A DNA stretch of 64,000 bases from Sabethes cyaneus (GCF_943734655.1 NC_071354.1:46802044-46866043), one strand, 5' to 3'. Positions 46,061 to 57,491 are shown, numbered from the stretch's first letter. The notes: generated by a model from the sequence alone, not told the origin. Program-made: numbers and translations.

Positions 46061-47820
46061 TGGATTCAAGAGCACACCGGTTGTCCAGTGTTGCAGATGT
46101 GAAGCTCAACCTTTTCATCATATTAATTCGATTAGAAACTATGTTACGTTTAATTTGATAACTCATATAAGCTTTCTACACTAAATACTTAACACAAATT
46201 TCACAAAGTGACCGCAAATTAAAGCTCTAAGTAGGATGTTGAATAATTACCAACTTTAGCTTAGCTTCATCTATAAAAAAAACTAGGTGCTAATCCACTT
46301 AATTACTATCCATCCCGCATAACAATCAGTTCCTAATGGAGCTAGACTAACATAGTGGTTTATTAAATTCGAGCAAATCCAGTATCAACAGACCTCGGCT
46401 GGACTTTAAAAGCACAACCCCATCGCCGGGCGCTGGCTGGGCACTGGGTCATCCCATTGTGTACTGGGAAACCAGCATTACAATGAACACAAACACTAAA
46501 GCAGCCCCATCTCCCGTCGTGATTAAATCCGTGCAATATTTTCCCGCCCCGCTCGGTACTGCGATTGCAGTCCACACAACGCAAGGCGGTGCGTAGTTTG
46601 TTTGCTTTGCACGTAATTCGAACAAATTAATTTGCAAATTTATTCGCGCCAAACCACATGACGCCTTGATGGTCAGATGGCATCCCTGTATGTACCTCTC
46701 CCCCCCCCCTTATCCCCATCCGATGCTACGCAACGATGCGTTGAATGGTTAAAGGGCTGCTGCTGCTGCTGCTGCAATATGTAAACCAAACATATGTTCG
46801 ACCTGTTTGAATGTGTTTGCCAAAATTAAATCCCGGAGAAATCGAAACGCACGCTGTTTGCAAACGATATTTCCGCTTTTCGGGCGTATTGTTTTCCGCC
46901 GGGCTTCTCTCTCCGCCGCCGGACCGGACCGGACACGACACACGGATCCAACTTGGTCGGTCGTTCCGTGCGCAAGTTCCTGTCTGGTTTCGATTTGCTT
47001 TTGCAAATAAATTGTTTTGCGAAAATATGTTATTTCCATGGAGAGGAAACATGCGGATGTTTATCGAATAAATCTCTGCAGGCTTACGATGCAGTAAATT
47101 TAATTAGGCCTGTGCGAAACAGGTTGGCTGCTTTAGGATATAAGCTTGAAATTTGCTCCAAATTTTGTGACTGATAGCAATGAGCTCGTATGAGCTGGTT
47201 CATAGGAAAAATACGGGATCAATTTCACTCAGCTACCAGCATAAACCACTGGAAGAGCTCAGGAAACAGCAAATCGGCTTAAGCCTTAGTTGTCTCCCCA
47301 TATGTAAGTATGTACGTCGGAGATGATAAGCAAACAATTCTGTTTACAAAAATGCCCTCACAATAAGAATTCTCGGAAACATTTTACAAGCATGGCAGCG
47401 ATTGCATGAAGTAGGAACGAACAGTTCACATACATCCTACCCAGAGCAAAATACATCACATTTCGTTGGTCGTTCGTCCTCCCACGAGGAATCCTTTTCG
47501 AAATGATAAGCTTGTTTGTTCCGTCCGTGGACGGTCGTTCTGTCGGTCGCATACCACTATTTCTCATACCGCAGCTAACCGCACTTAAGCATAATTCATC
47601 CGTAGCAACGAAACTATGACAGCTACTGAATTGCTCCTCATTTAAATTCAATTCCACTTTCTATATGAATGCATAAATTTGAAACAAATGTTTCGGGTAA
47701 TTTTTAAAATTTTTGAGGAATATTAATCATTCAACACTGAATACTAAACTCCAACTCGCCAGAAAAGAAATCAGCATTTACGATACCTAATTAATTTTTC
47801 GAATATTGATTAACCGGTGT
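46061..47820. other. Unique, locally GC-rich DNA, no gene assigned
   Basis: 46.36-47.05 kb is GC-richer, contains CTG repeats at 46757-46775, a C run at 46699-46709 and CCGGACCGG-type patches. Overlapping frames exist on both strands, the longest 108 codons, with no domain. It could be a host regulatory or untranslated region. 47.1-47.8 kb shows nothing recognisable. Confidence 0.35.
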
Positions 47821-47824
47821 AAAA

Positions 47825-48345
47825 TAAAGATTATAAATTGGAGAGAAAAAATTAAAGAGAACAATTTGAGAAGTAATCATCTAAAAGGCAAAATTAAAGA
47901 ATAAACTTTGAAGATTATAAAATGGAAGATAAAAGTTGAATAAGTTCAATAAAGCTGACAGTACAAATGGGAAAGTCAAAACTAAGGAGTGAAATTGAAA
48001 TCAAAGAGTAAAAATTTAAGAGTGAAAATTGTAGACTAATATTAGTGAACGAAAATTAGAGTAAAAATTGAAAGGTGAAAATACAAGAGCAGAAAATGTG
48101 AAAATTAAAAAACAAATGTGAAGCGTTGATGCGCAAAATTGAAAAGTGACAGAGTAACGATTATGGAATTAAAATTAAATCAAGGAATGAAAATTGAAGA
48201 ATAAAATTTGAACAGTGAATATTTGAGGATAAGTGAGGAATTGAAGAAAAGTTTAAAAGCAAAAATAAAATAACTAACATAGAACATAGGAAAGCAAATA
48301 TAGAAAAATAGGAATAAAAAATAGGAGCAAAAATAAACGATTCCA
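47825..48345 (+). repeat. Degenerate GAAAATTGAAGAGTAAAA array
   Basis: Loose units of 12-18 bases (AAAATTxAAGAGTxAAA) fill the interval, almost free of C. It resembles in style the arrays at 42 kb but has a different unit. There is no coding content. Confidence 0.7.
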
Positions 48346-48399
48346 CAGGGAAACCTCATCATAACGTACCCTCGATATAACGTCACTCGATACAACGTA

Positions 48400-50026
48400 C
48401 AGTCGATATTTGTATAACGCGGGTAATTGGGACCGCGTTATAAGAAGCGCGTTATACAAGTACACGTAGCATATGGAAATTGAGTTAATTGGGGCTATAC
48501 CTGAATTTTACAAAATTTCGAATCAACACGACCATGGTTCCTTTGGGAAAGATGTCAAGTATATATTTTTCCATCTTACAGATGCTTGGTGAGACAGAAA
48601 AAATCGCCTCTTGGTCTTTCAGAGCTTCCGGAACATCCGGTAAATTTTCATTTCTGTGAAGTCTTCTCATAGCTTCAAAATTCTTTTTAAAGTTCCTATG
48701 GCTTATTATTTGGCGTAATATAAGTAAAGTAAACAATACGTGCTATTCCAAAGCCAACATGCGATTCTCCGACAAATACGGAACATCCGTAAAAGTGGTC
48801 AACGAGCGAAATTGTTCTTTGAGTTCGGAATTATGTTTATCCAACCTCGAATTGAACAATATGAAATGGGAATATAAATTCATCGCGTTGACGAAAGCAA
48901 CAAAGTTTTCGTAGCCTGTTCGCTCTTACAAGAAGCCCCATTCTGAATTGTCCAGGAAAAGGTGAAAACAAAAGCAATAACACTTCTCTCTCACTTTTTC
49001 TCAGGCAAAATCCATAAAAATATTAGATACCGTCAACGCGGATTTCGGAATGGCCATGGCTAACTACGATGATTAGATTTCTGTTAAAATTTTCCCAGAA
49101 ATGCACAATACTTGGTGAAGAGTTTATACAAAAGTTGATATATTTGCTATTAGATTTGTAAGTATAGTAAATGTTACCGGAAGTTCAGTTTACTATACCA
49201 CATCTATCAAATTACACTAGCAAAATTGGAAATTTCAACAAACTGGCGAAATAACCTCGTTTATTTGTCAGCGAACATTTTATAACAAACCTTTTTCAAA
49301 TTGTAGCGCGGACTTCAACATGAATTTTCACTTATTGTTCACTTTGACGGCAAATCCTAATTTTCCAGTGAACGTTTTGGCGGCTATGTCGAGTCGTGTC
49401 GTGAGCGGCCTATTTAGTTGAGGATTGCTGATATTCCATTTCATTTTGATCTGTTACAAATTAAAAAAATTTGCATTTCCAGTGACCAATTTCAGGTAAG
49501 CTTTGAATTTTTTCCCGGTAAACCATCCAATGGCCAAATTGAGTCACAAATAGTCGAAATATACTTCTAGTGTAGTCAAATTACACTCGAAATATTCACG
49601 ATATGTTCTGAATTTTTCGGAGGACCACCTTATGGCTTTCTAAGGTCGCTTATTTATTACTTTGTTTTTAATTCGTATCAATTACCCGACTTTAGTTACT
49701 TCAAAAATATTTTACCAATTTTAACCAACTTTACCAATAAGATAATTTCAACGGATATTCCGGAATCTCCAGCAGGCCAACCCGTAACTTTGTGGTTTCC
49801 GTATATCACTTAGAGAGTCAACTGTTATATGCCCTACAACTTCTTAAAAGACACCATGGTCATATCTGTTCAAAAACGCTCAAAATTCGAGTTTAGCCCC
49901 AATTAACTCAATATCCATATGCTACGTGTATTTGTTATACGCGGAAAACCGCGTTATAGAAATATCATGGTACCCGCGCTATAGAAATCCGCGTTCTACA
50001 AATCCGCGTTATAGAAATCTCTACTG
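48400..50026. mobile_element. pogo-type non-autonomous element with CGCGTTATA iterations
   Basis: Left end CAGTCGATATTTGTATAACG; right end, other strand, CAGTAGAGATTTCTATAACG. Flanks are TA (48398-48399 and 50027-50028). Subterminal CGCGTTATA(G/C)AAAT units occur three to five times on each side, and a longer inverted block ACACGTAGCATATGG... (48463-48500 against 49889-49928) extends the arms past 100 bases. CAGT(A/C)GA ends and TA target fit pogo/Tigger. There is no transposase; the interior is AT-rich. Confidence 0.8.
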
Positions 50027-50239
50027 TACATCATAACCAATTTGACCAATTTGAGCTTCCTTCTTCACTTGAAGATACAAAGGCAGCAAGTACAACATTG
50101 CCTCCATGGCTGCAGTTGGTGTGATGCGCATGGCACTGGTCACCGACAAACATGCCAGGCGTTGAACTTAGTTTAGCTTGGCCAGCACTGTCACTGTCAC
50201 CCCGTTCACCTTTCTCCACCATACTAGAGCGGCATAGGT

Positions 50240-50743
50240 TAGCTTAGGCCGTGCAATAGTAGTGTATAACCAAAGGGCTAGTTGAGGCTTTAGTTCCCAG
50301 GTTATGCCAAACAATTAACCCGGATGGCATACTCATTGTCAGTTGGTCAGCTCCTTTATTAAGGAGAGCCGTAATAATTGAAGCGAATGACGTGTTATCG
50401 ACAGTGCCTTCAATGTCAAGAAAAGCACATAGTGCCGTCTCTTGATATTGGAGCGACTTTTCAAACAGCATCACCAGGAAGTGAAGTGCGGTTTCCGTAG
50501 ATTTACCGCATTGGTAAGAACACATTACGGATGTGATTACCCGTGATTTTTTCCATCAACTTGAAACTAATTGGTCTGAAAGTCTTTTGACACGGTTTTA
50601 TCTTTTTTGCCTGCCTTAGGTATAAACATAACTCTGACTTTCCGCCAGTTTACCAGGACATGTCCTAGTGTAAAGCTGGCACGAAAAAGGTTGATGAGCT
50701 CGTACATCATAATCTCGTCCGCTTTTTGCAAGAAGATGAGTAG
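50240..50743 (-). pseudogene. LOA-clade (Lian-like) LINE RT, downstream part
   Basis: On minus, the reading from 50743 is LIFLQKADEIMMYELINLFR, then ASFTLGHVLVNWRKVRVMFIP, and, after stops, QCGKSTETALHFLVMLFEKS and ALCAFLDIEGTVDNTSFASI (motif A, with the catalytic Asp in FLDIEG). These match the LOA-type reverse transcriptase fingers and palm. Motifs B and C are absent. The upstream half of the same ORF is at 54337-55262 beyond an inserted block. Bases 50030-50240 may be more of this element but show no recognisable domain. Confidence 0.82.
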
Positions 50744-50826
50744 GATCCCGAGTAAATGATTATAACAGAAAGATTACAAAAAAATATCTCAATTAGATAG
50801 AAATAACAGAATTTGTTATATTTTTG

Positions 50827-51124
50827 TTTTTTCTTTTCTTTTCAACGACGTATAGCAGTCGGCTTTTTACTTTTCTGTTGGGGAAGAATAAATGCTTAAT
50901 GCGAGAAATGTAGATTCAGGCAAACTGAAAATTCTTGATATTAGGCCAAAAATATAGACTTAGCGAAGGTGAGGGTCGAACTCACAGCTCCCAATCTCTA
51001 GTTGAGCGTGTTGTTTAACCAATTACACCACTAAGTATAGACGGATTGGTGTGACGGCAAGAATTTTCAGTTTGCCTGAATCTACATTTCTCGCATTAAG
51101 CATTTATTCTTCCCCAACAGAAAA
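50827..51124 (-). mobile_element. tRNA-derived retroposon with 69-bp inverted repeats
   Basis: The 12-base word GTTATATTTTTG flanks it at 50815-50826 and 51125-51136, a target duplication. Read on minus it starts TTTTCTGTTGGGG, passes one inverted-repeat arm, a tRNA-like core, the second arm, and ends in an A-rich AAAAGAAAAGAAAAAA tail. The two arms (50869-50937 and 51058-51126) are perfect reverse complements over 69 bases. An A-rich tail and variable-length duplication indicate LINE-driven retroposition, as for SINEs, and the tRNA core supplies RNA polymerase III boxes. Confidence 0.8.
50959..51035 (-). tRNA. tRNA-like core (pseudo-tRNA) of the retroposon
   Basis: On minus: an A box TGGTGTAATTGGTTAA (51015-51030) and B box GAGTTCGACCCTC (50971-50983). 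A GTGAG/CTCAC T-stem encloses TTCGACC, and CTTAG.../...CTAAG outer pairing is present. The anticodon region (CTCAACTAGAG) does not give a clean 5-bp stem with a 7-base loop, and five extra bases separate the T arm from the outer stem. It is therefore not expected to be a functional tRNA. Amino-acid origin is uncertain. Confidence 0.65.
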
Positions 51125-54100
51125 GTTATATTTTTGATCAGACAAAATAATGAGGCAATCAGAATTATTACAAGTTTTGTTATTATATCAAAATTTGTTA
51201 TAATGTTGTTATAGAGCAATTCCAGCTCAACTAATAAAACGGTTTGTCTCGTCTATTTTTGATTTCGAAATTTTGCTAATACATTGAACCACGCACGAAT
51301 TCATTTTCCATGAAACATATTTTTTCGTCAAGAGTAACTTTTAAAAAGGGCATATTTAGAAATAAGATTTTTTTGAAAAATGCTATCTCGAAAACTACTT
51401 ACATATGTTATGAAAAGGACGTCAAAGGAAAAGTTGTAGTAAATTTTATGTATTTTCAGAAAAAAAATACACTGAAAGAAAAAGCTTTGTAAATAGGGTG
51501 CTGGATGACTACATCTACTTTCCCGACATGGACGCGAAAAACAAGCAATATAACTAACTTTGAGGTGAATTACATTCAAACTAGTATGTACTTTGCATCA
51601 ATATTTATATATTGTCCCTTAGTAATCGACAAAAGATAATGAGAGAAAACCACTATTAACACCATTTTTTCCAAAATAAAAGTCCTCTTGGTTTTACTAT
51701 CCGCTTTGAATATGACGAAGAGCATCAGCAGCACATCAGCAGATTACTCGGAGTAAAAACATCGATATCTATGCTCTGATTCAAACTACTTGCATTGTTT
51801 TGGTGCCAGTTGAATAGCTCATGCACACGGCATAACGAATACATGCATAAATTGTTGTAACCAATTGTGTTTGTCCATGGTGGACGAAAGCAAAACTTCG
51901 TCATGACGAAGTGCAGTTTCCGTATGACGAATTGCCGCTAAACAAGAACATCTGTGTCTGTAAAAAATGTAAATTTTGAAATATTTTATCTGTCTAAATG
52001 GGTGTATATGCAAGAAGTGAGAGATTTATCTCGTGCCAAAAACTTAAGTACTTGTGGATATAATTCTTTTAAAAACTCGAAATAAAGTGTGAATCATCAT
52101 TACGTATGACGAGGTGGAACCGCAACCCTACGCTGCTTTTTTGTAAAAATAAAATAAAATTCTTCGCGTAATTTTACGCAAATTCTACGCATAATTTTGA
52201 ATAAATTATGTCACATAAACTTTTTTCCTATGTCGTTCTCAAGTTATTGCAAATGTAAAATCTAAATAATATGTATTAGAGTAACTCTGCGCGAAATATC
52301 CGAAATGTAACGATCTTCACGAATTTGGACCAAATTTGGCAGATTTTTCATTTCAAGTCTGAATGTAAAAAATCTAAATTTGGTGCCGGTTGATCCTTAC
52401 CACGACTAGTGCAAGCAACAACTAGCAACATGTCGCATTCTATATGTTTCATTTCACATGTTGCTAAAAAATTGTCTAATAATCTAAAACAGCATGCAGT
52501 AACGCGCCGCTCCTGTCAAGTCACGTTTTGGGAACCTCATGCACTTTATCATCAAAAATTACAGAACGTATTGACAGAAGTCTTTGTTTAAATAACCTAA
52601 AGAGTTATTTTCGAACGTCATTGTAGAATTTGATATATGAGAGACCCAGTTTTTTTAGTCAATGCTACAACTATGGCATGTATTTTATGGAGAATCGCTC
52701 GTTTACTCAAACTTTTATTTTGTTGCTAGATGCTTGGAACTGAAATCTAAAATGGAATCTTATCTCTTATATTCTCGGTTTATGTTTTGTTTGCAAAGTT
52801 ACATAGTGACAAAGTTATAGTTCAAAGTCAAGTTCATAGTCATAGTCAAAGTATAACCGTTTCTGTGTTTTTAATCGTTTCTGTGAGCAGAAAAGTCTAT
52901 AGACACGAAAGCTGAAATATACGCGTAAGACTCATTGCAAAAAAAAAAAAAATCTTGACGGCCTTATTTTCTTATGTATTTGATGGCATATCGTGTAACA
53001 TTCTTAAAAAGGTGCAACACGGATTGATGGGGCATAGTACCTTTTGCACCATATTTTTTGCCTCATTTCAATTTTTTTTTCTCGATAACGCGCTTAACGA
53101 TTCGATTCGAGTTTTTTTGCATTATAAACATTGCACTTTGGACAATTATTAACAAGTTTTATATGGAAACCTCTTCCTCCCTCCCCTACGGCTCCTTGAA
53201 AAACGTCATTCAGAAAAAACATCAATTGCTGTACTATGGATTGGCGCTCGAAGGCTTATCCGAAATGAAAAATTCCAAAACGACATGAAAGTGTATTAAA
53301 TTATCTCGTGTTTGACCCATCCTTTTTTTAAATTCGAACGCCTAACAAACTGACAGACATTCGAACATAAAAGTCAGGTTTTTAGTCGAAAAAATTGACT
53401 TTAAACATTTCTAAAATATACATAAATTGCAATATCGAAAAAAGGATAGGTCAAACACTAGATAATTTTGTTAGCTTTGAAACAAAAAAAGAAGCAACTG
53501 AATTGCTCGAGCCGTTCTTGAGATATTTATGGTATCGACTTTGAAAACCTGGTTTCGAGAAAAACGGCATTGAAGTTTTTATTCGCTGTGCAATCGTTCC
53601 AGACATGCGCAGTACAAATAGCTATAACTTTGTCAATTTTCGAAATTCATCCAAACGACTTCAACCACATATGCTCACAATGTTAATCTTTCGAATTAAT
53701 TAATAAAAAAAATTCAATTTTTTGGAATTGAAAAAGTACTATGGCCCCTTAAACGGATTCGATTTCTTCTTCTTGATCACGGCTTTGGACCGAACACCGA
53801 ACTCTTTGTATCTATTTATAGCCAGCTTGAATCCTGACAACCCCAAATAAGCTATCGGCCAAATCATATAAGCATTTAATCTTCCTTCATTCAAGAGTAG
53901 TTCTGGTATTGGGGATAAGACGTTTGCATTCTATGCGATATGTCATGAGTTCAATCCCGGTTGAAGGAGGAGCTATTTTTGAAAAAGTATGAAAGTTTTT
54001 TTCTGTGCTATTTGTGAATGTTCTCGAAAGTAGTTGTCTATTTTTGACAATTTCGTCGAAATAAAATGTCGATATAGCAGATAAAGGCAAAGAAGTTTTT

Positions 54101-54336
54101 GTTATGTTTTAACAAAATTATAACAAAACCTGTTAGATATATTACAACAAATTTTGATATAATTTTGTTCTAAACATAACAAATTTTGTTATGTTTTGCT
54201 ACAACTGCATATAAGTTCTGATAGAATTTTTGATATTTTAACTACTAACGAGACCAAAATTATAACAAATCATGTTAGAAAAACCGTCGTAACAGAATAT
54301 CATGATTTGTTATAATTTTGTTACGTTTGTCTGATC

Positions 54337-55262
54337 GGGATGCCATCCGAACCTGGAGACTTCAATGATTCAAAAGAGCAGGGTGCCCAGTTGATTGAAG
54401 CCTTCGTAAACGGTCGGGGTGCAAGTACAACCGAGTCATTTGATACATTATGTGATGACTCACCTATCAGCTGCCCAAAGACGTCGCTTGAAGTAGTCAT
54501 TGTCGAATCTGGGAAATGCGTGTTCGTAAGGACTTCCAACGTTTCCCTAGTAATAATAGTGAGACTACCATCCGGACAATAAGCGGTATAAGTATCAATT
54601 ATCCTATTATGTAGGTCATTGGCTGCAATGTCCAGATCAGCTGCTGTGCGTATATTATTATGACAGAAGTTGCAAAAGTTACCCAGATGTTCTCTAAAAG
54701 AACTCCAGTTGGTTTTCTGTATTGTTCTCACGAGTTCTGTAACTCTCTCAGGAGATTAATGCCTCAATATCAAAAATGGTGGACGTTGACATCACAGCCG
54801 ATCGGGAACGGCACGTTGGTAGCCCTGCAAAACCGCAGAGGGGGGCAACCTCGGATGGCTGTATGTCGTCCTTGTCAGCCGGGAAGTATGCAGACTCCAC
54901 GACCAGTTCCTGATTCCCCGTAGTTTTTGGCACTTCCAATTTGACAGCGTCGACATCGCGTTGAATGAATTCTGTAATTGTAATTCTGAAAATTTTATTT
55001 CCTTCGTTAGTAGAATTGCAGTTCTCGATTTGGGCTGCGTGTTACAGCAGATTAACTTATCGTAGTTGTCTAGACCGATAACCCAAAGTTCTTGAATGAA
55101 GGCAGCTCTTAGCTGCTGGTTTACGAACCTTCGACCAAGGAGACTGGAAGCGCCCTTGGCGTGATGAAGGTTTGCTTGCACGCCGCAGCGAAGACTGCCC
55201 GCTATGTTACTGGTTTGCCGTAGAACTGCGCGCAATGGAGACTTTTGTAAGGCAGCCGGTGC
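54337..55262 (-). pseudogene. LOA-clade (Lian-like) LINE endonuclease and RT start
   Basis: The minus frame at 54792-55235 reads SLRCGVQANLHHAKGASSLL, RRFVNQQLRAAFIQELWV and CCNTQPKSRTAILL, the N-terminal part of the LOA AP-endonuclease (the metal-binding Asn is N17-like in QANLHHAK; the Glu is in IQE). A second frame (54321-54731) continues with the linker and PCSFESLKSPGSDGIP, the first RT fingers motif. Much of the endonuclease core is deleted between them. It is a clear pseudogene; the remaining RT is at 50240-50743. Confidence 0.82.
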
Positions 55263-55433
55263 CTAGAAGTGATTTTTTTATTTTGTTCTCCATAAAGAAT
55301 CCCACGAGTTGAGGGGAAAGAAAAGTCCGCCACATCACAGCCGCTTATAATGTGATAAGGGCAAATTATTATGGAGGGCGCCCTGGTGTTCTAATCTCCA
55401 AAGGTTCCGTTTGCGGCTGAGAATTTGTAGAAC

Positions 55434-55692
55434 CCCCCCCCCCCCCCTCCTCCCCCTTTCGCCATTCATCCCTCGGGACGAGTCGCTCAAAAAATCTTTC
55501 TCGAAAATTAGTCGCCAATAGCTTAGCGGTTTCCCGGTCGATTTTCAATATTCTTACACCAATCGATCGGAAAAACTTCTAAGAATTGACCCAAACGAAG
55601 AAAAGTTTGGATTCTTGACGTTGAACTATTGAAAAATTGAAACTAATGAACCTATGTTTAACCAGCATTCTCACTTCGTGATTGGTTGTTGG
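55434..55692. repeat. Poly(C) run and dispersed repeat shared with 26.9 kb
   Basis: A run of about 15 C with two T-interrupted extensions at 55434-55455, then a block from about 55510 matching 26860-27030 (GCGGTTTxCCGxTCGATTTT, CAATATTCTTACACCAATCG, TTGACGTTGAACTATTGAAA). It is non-coding. 55.7-56.4 kb holds AT-rich DNA with nothing identified. Confidence 0.65.
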
Positions 55693-56484
55693 CAATGACG
55701 TCATCAAAGTGGTAACGCGTTTTCACACTTTGATTTATAATTCAGTCAATTTTCAATAGATTTCCAAGATATTTACACCAATTGATCGGAAAATCGAATT
55801 GGAAAATATAGAAAACCGAGGATTTTTATTGCGCGTCATGGAAAATTGAAATTGACTCTAACTCGGTTGACTAGAAAATGTCTTCATAATTTGTTGAAAA
55901 AATTTCCAATTATTATCGAACAAGTCTAGGTACAATTCAGGAATCAACGAGAAAGTCGATGAAAAATTCCATTTAATTCTGCTATAACAAAGTTACAAGA
56001 GAACTAAATGAAATCCTACCATTTCTCCTTGATTGCTATTTGCCTTGATAATTCCTTATTGCGCTGTACCACCTACGACAACAAGAGCGGTGCCGCAGTT
56101 AGTTTAATTTCAATAATCGTCACTTCGAAAAATTGTCTGCCGTGAACAAGTGATAGCAATTAAAACCAAGTTAACACCAAATTAAGCACTATTGACCGCA
56201 ACAAATGCGCAGGAAAACGCATTAAAACTAAACCGAATGTTTTGTTATAATCATTATTGCTGGCCCAATAAACTTTATTGTGATCTGCGGAGAACAACAA
56301 TCTTTTATATCTTCATATAAGCAGTATTAGTATTTGTTGCGGCAGAAAGCCGCATTGTAATATTCCCTCGCAGTTAGCTTTAATTGTCCAGCCGAATCTA
56401 GTCACAAAAGACTGTTGTCCGTTCGACAGAACGTGATACGGAGGAGCTATTGTTCTGAACGTGGAGAAATCTATTTACTACAAG

Positions 56485-56520
56485 TGTATAAAAGGCGATC
56501 AATCAATTATCGTCAGTGCA
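56485..56520 (+). promoter_or_regulatory. Possible TATA and initiator pair
   Basis: TATAAAAGGCG at 56486-56496 is followed about 20 bases on by TCGTCAGTGC, an arthropod-like initiator (TCAGT). The spacing is acceptable. No coding frame with recognisable product follows. It lies 0.5 kb upstream of the H2A pseudogene, and histone clusters have such promoters, so it may be a relic of a neighbouring histone gene. Confidence 0.35.
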
Positions 56521-56956
56521 CTAGCAGCCACCGCCGCTGGCGGATGGTTGCCGTCAGACAATCCAGTGTTTTGTTTTACTGTTTGAAGAAGCCAGTCCCG
56601 TTTGTACCCAGGCTACCCTAACGACGATCACGAACAGTATTAGCAGTCTTAGTGACATCTTTTGCATCTTCACATAAAAATTTGTTCGTTCTTAAAAGAA
56701 CGGGTTTCGGTAATTGATGAAACTTAGAAGACTTGGAACTTAGGGCTTTCACTCGGTTTTTTTAGCAACACAAATCTATCCATCGCTACAGTAATACGTA
56801 GCGTAAGTTTTCTTTGGCAGCAAAAGGTGAACGGCTGACTGGAGACTTTGCTCTTTTGTTCAGACTAAAATTGAAAGGCTCCAGTTTGTTCAAAGTGGAT
56901 GATGGAATGATGGACCATGAAAAATAGTCGGAACCGATTCTTGTCGCTTGCTCTGG

Positions 56957-56963
56957 TATATAA
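56957..56963 (+). promoter_or_regulatory. TATA box of the H2A pseudogene
   Basis: TATATAA 73 bases upstream of the degenerate H2A start codon, the distance usual for replication-dependent histone genes with short leaders. It argues that this copy arose by DNA duplication and not from an mRNA. Confidence 0.45.
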
Positions 56964-57029
56964 CAAGAGGTAAGCCGGCGAACAGCATTATTCAAACGCT
57001 AGCTGAGTTACTGGCAACATCTCATCGGC

Positions 57030-57283
57030 ATGTTTGGACTGGGCGAGGCAAAGGAGGAAACATCAAGGGCAAGCGAAAGTCACGCTCGAGTTGTAAACTT
57101 CTACAGTTCCCGGCCGGTCGTATTCACCGGCTGCTGAGGAACGGAAACTATTGAAGCTGGAGCTGGCTGCCGTGATGGAATAATTAACTGCGGAAGTGCT
57201 TGAGTTGGCAGGAAATGCTGCTCTTGACAACAAAAAGACCAAAAATATCCCACGTCACTTGCAGTTGGCCACCTGGACTGGTA
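57030..57283 (+). pseudogene. Histone H2A pseudogene (orphon)
   Basis: The core nucleosome histone H2A is recognisable: a GRGKGG start preceded by a disturbed ATG, then KGKRKSRSSxxxLQFPAGRI, HRLLRNGNY, a stop and deletion where AERVGAGAPVY should be, then LAAVMEx and LTAEVLELAGNAALDNKK, TKNIPRHLQLAT. The C-terminal 35 residues are lost. At least one insertion near the start, two small deletions and an in-frame stop make it dead. Sequence remains close to animal H2A, so the decay is moderate. A histone 3' stem-loop lies 193 bases downstream. No other histone gene is readable around it. Confidence 0.88.
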
Positions 57284-57475
57284 TTTCATCGTGACTCATG
57301 ACCATACACGAACGGTTTCGTCGATCGCATAGGTGCTGAGGCTTTCCGGTTGGTCCATTGCAACAAGCCGTGCCTGGTTTGCGGTTATCATTATTCCAAT
57401 TTACCGAAAAGAAAATTACGTTAAGTGCGCTAGTGCAGGTTTATTACGAGCTGGAGTTACGATAATCAAACAATC

Positions 57476-57491
57476 GGTCCTTTTAAGGGCC
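57476..57491 (+). other. Histone-type 3' stem-loop
   Basis: GGTCCTTTTAAGGGCC folds to a 6-bp stem (one G-U) with a 4-base TTTA loop, the exact size of the replication-dependent histone mRNA processing signal. It is followed by ACACAACC. Its distance from the truncated H2A matches a deleted C-terminus plus a short 3' UTR. Confidence 0.65.

Larger units (their letters stand above)
50748..54332. mobile_element. 3.6-kb insertion splitting the LOA LINE
   Basis: GATC sits at 50744-50747 and 54333-54336, and removing the block with one GATC rejoins the LINE peptide (SPGSDGIP then ILLIFLQKADE). Words like AACAAAATTATAAC and TTTGTTATAATTTTGTTA cluster within 500 bases of both ends, probable subterminal repeats. 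Clear terminal inverted repeats are not visible and no transposase is present. It carries the tRNA-derived retroposon at 50827-51124 and an inverted pair TTATCTCGTGTTTGACCCAT / ATAGGTCAAACACTAGATAA at 53299-53475. The rest is AT-rich without genes. Confidence 0.6.

Noticed and set aside
50959..51035. A functional tRNA gene
   Set aside because: The anticodon arm is malformed and five extra bases break the junction of T arm and outer stem.
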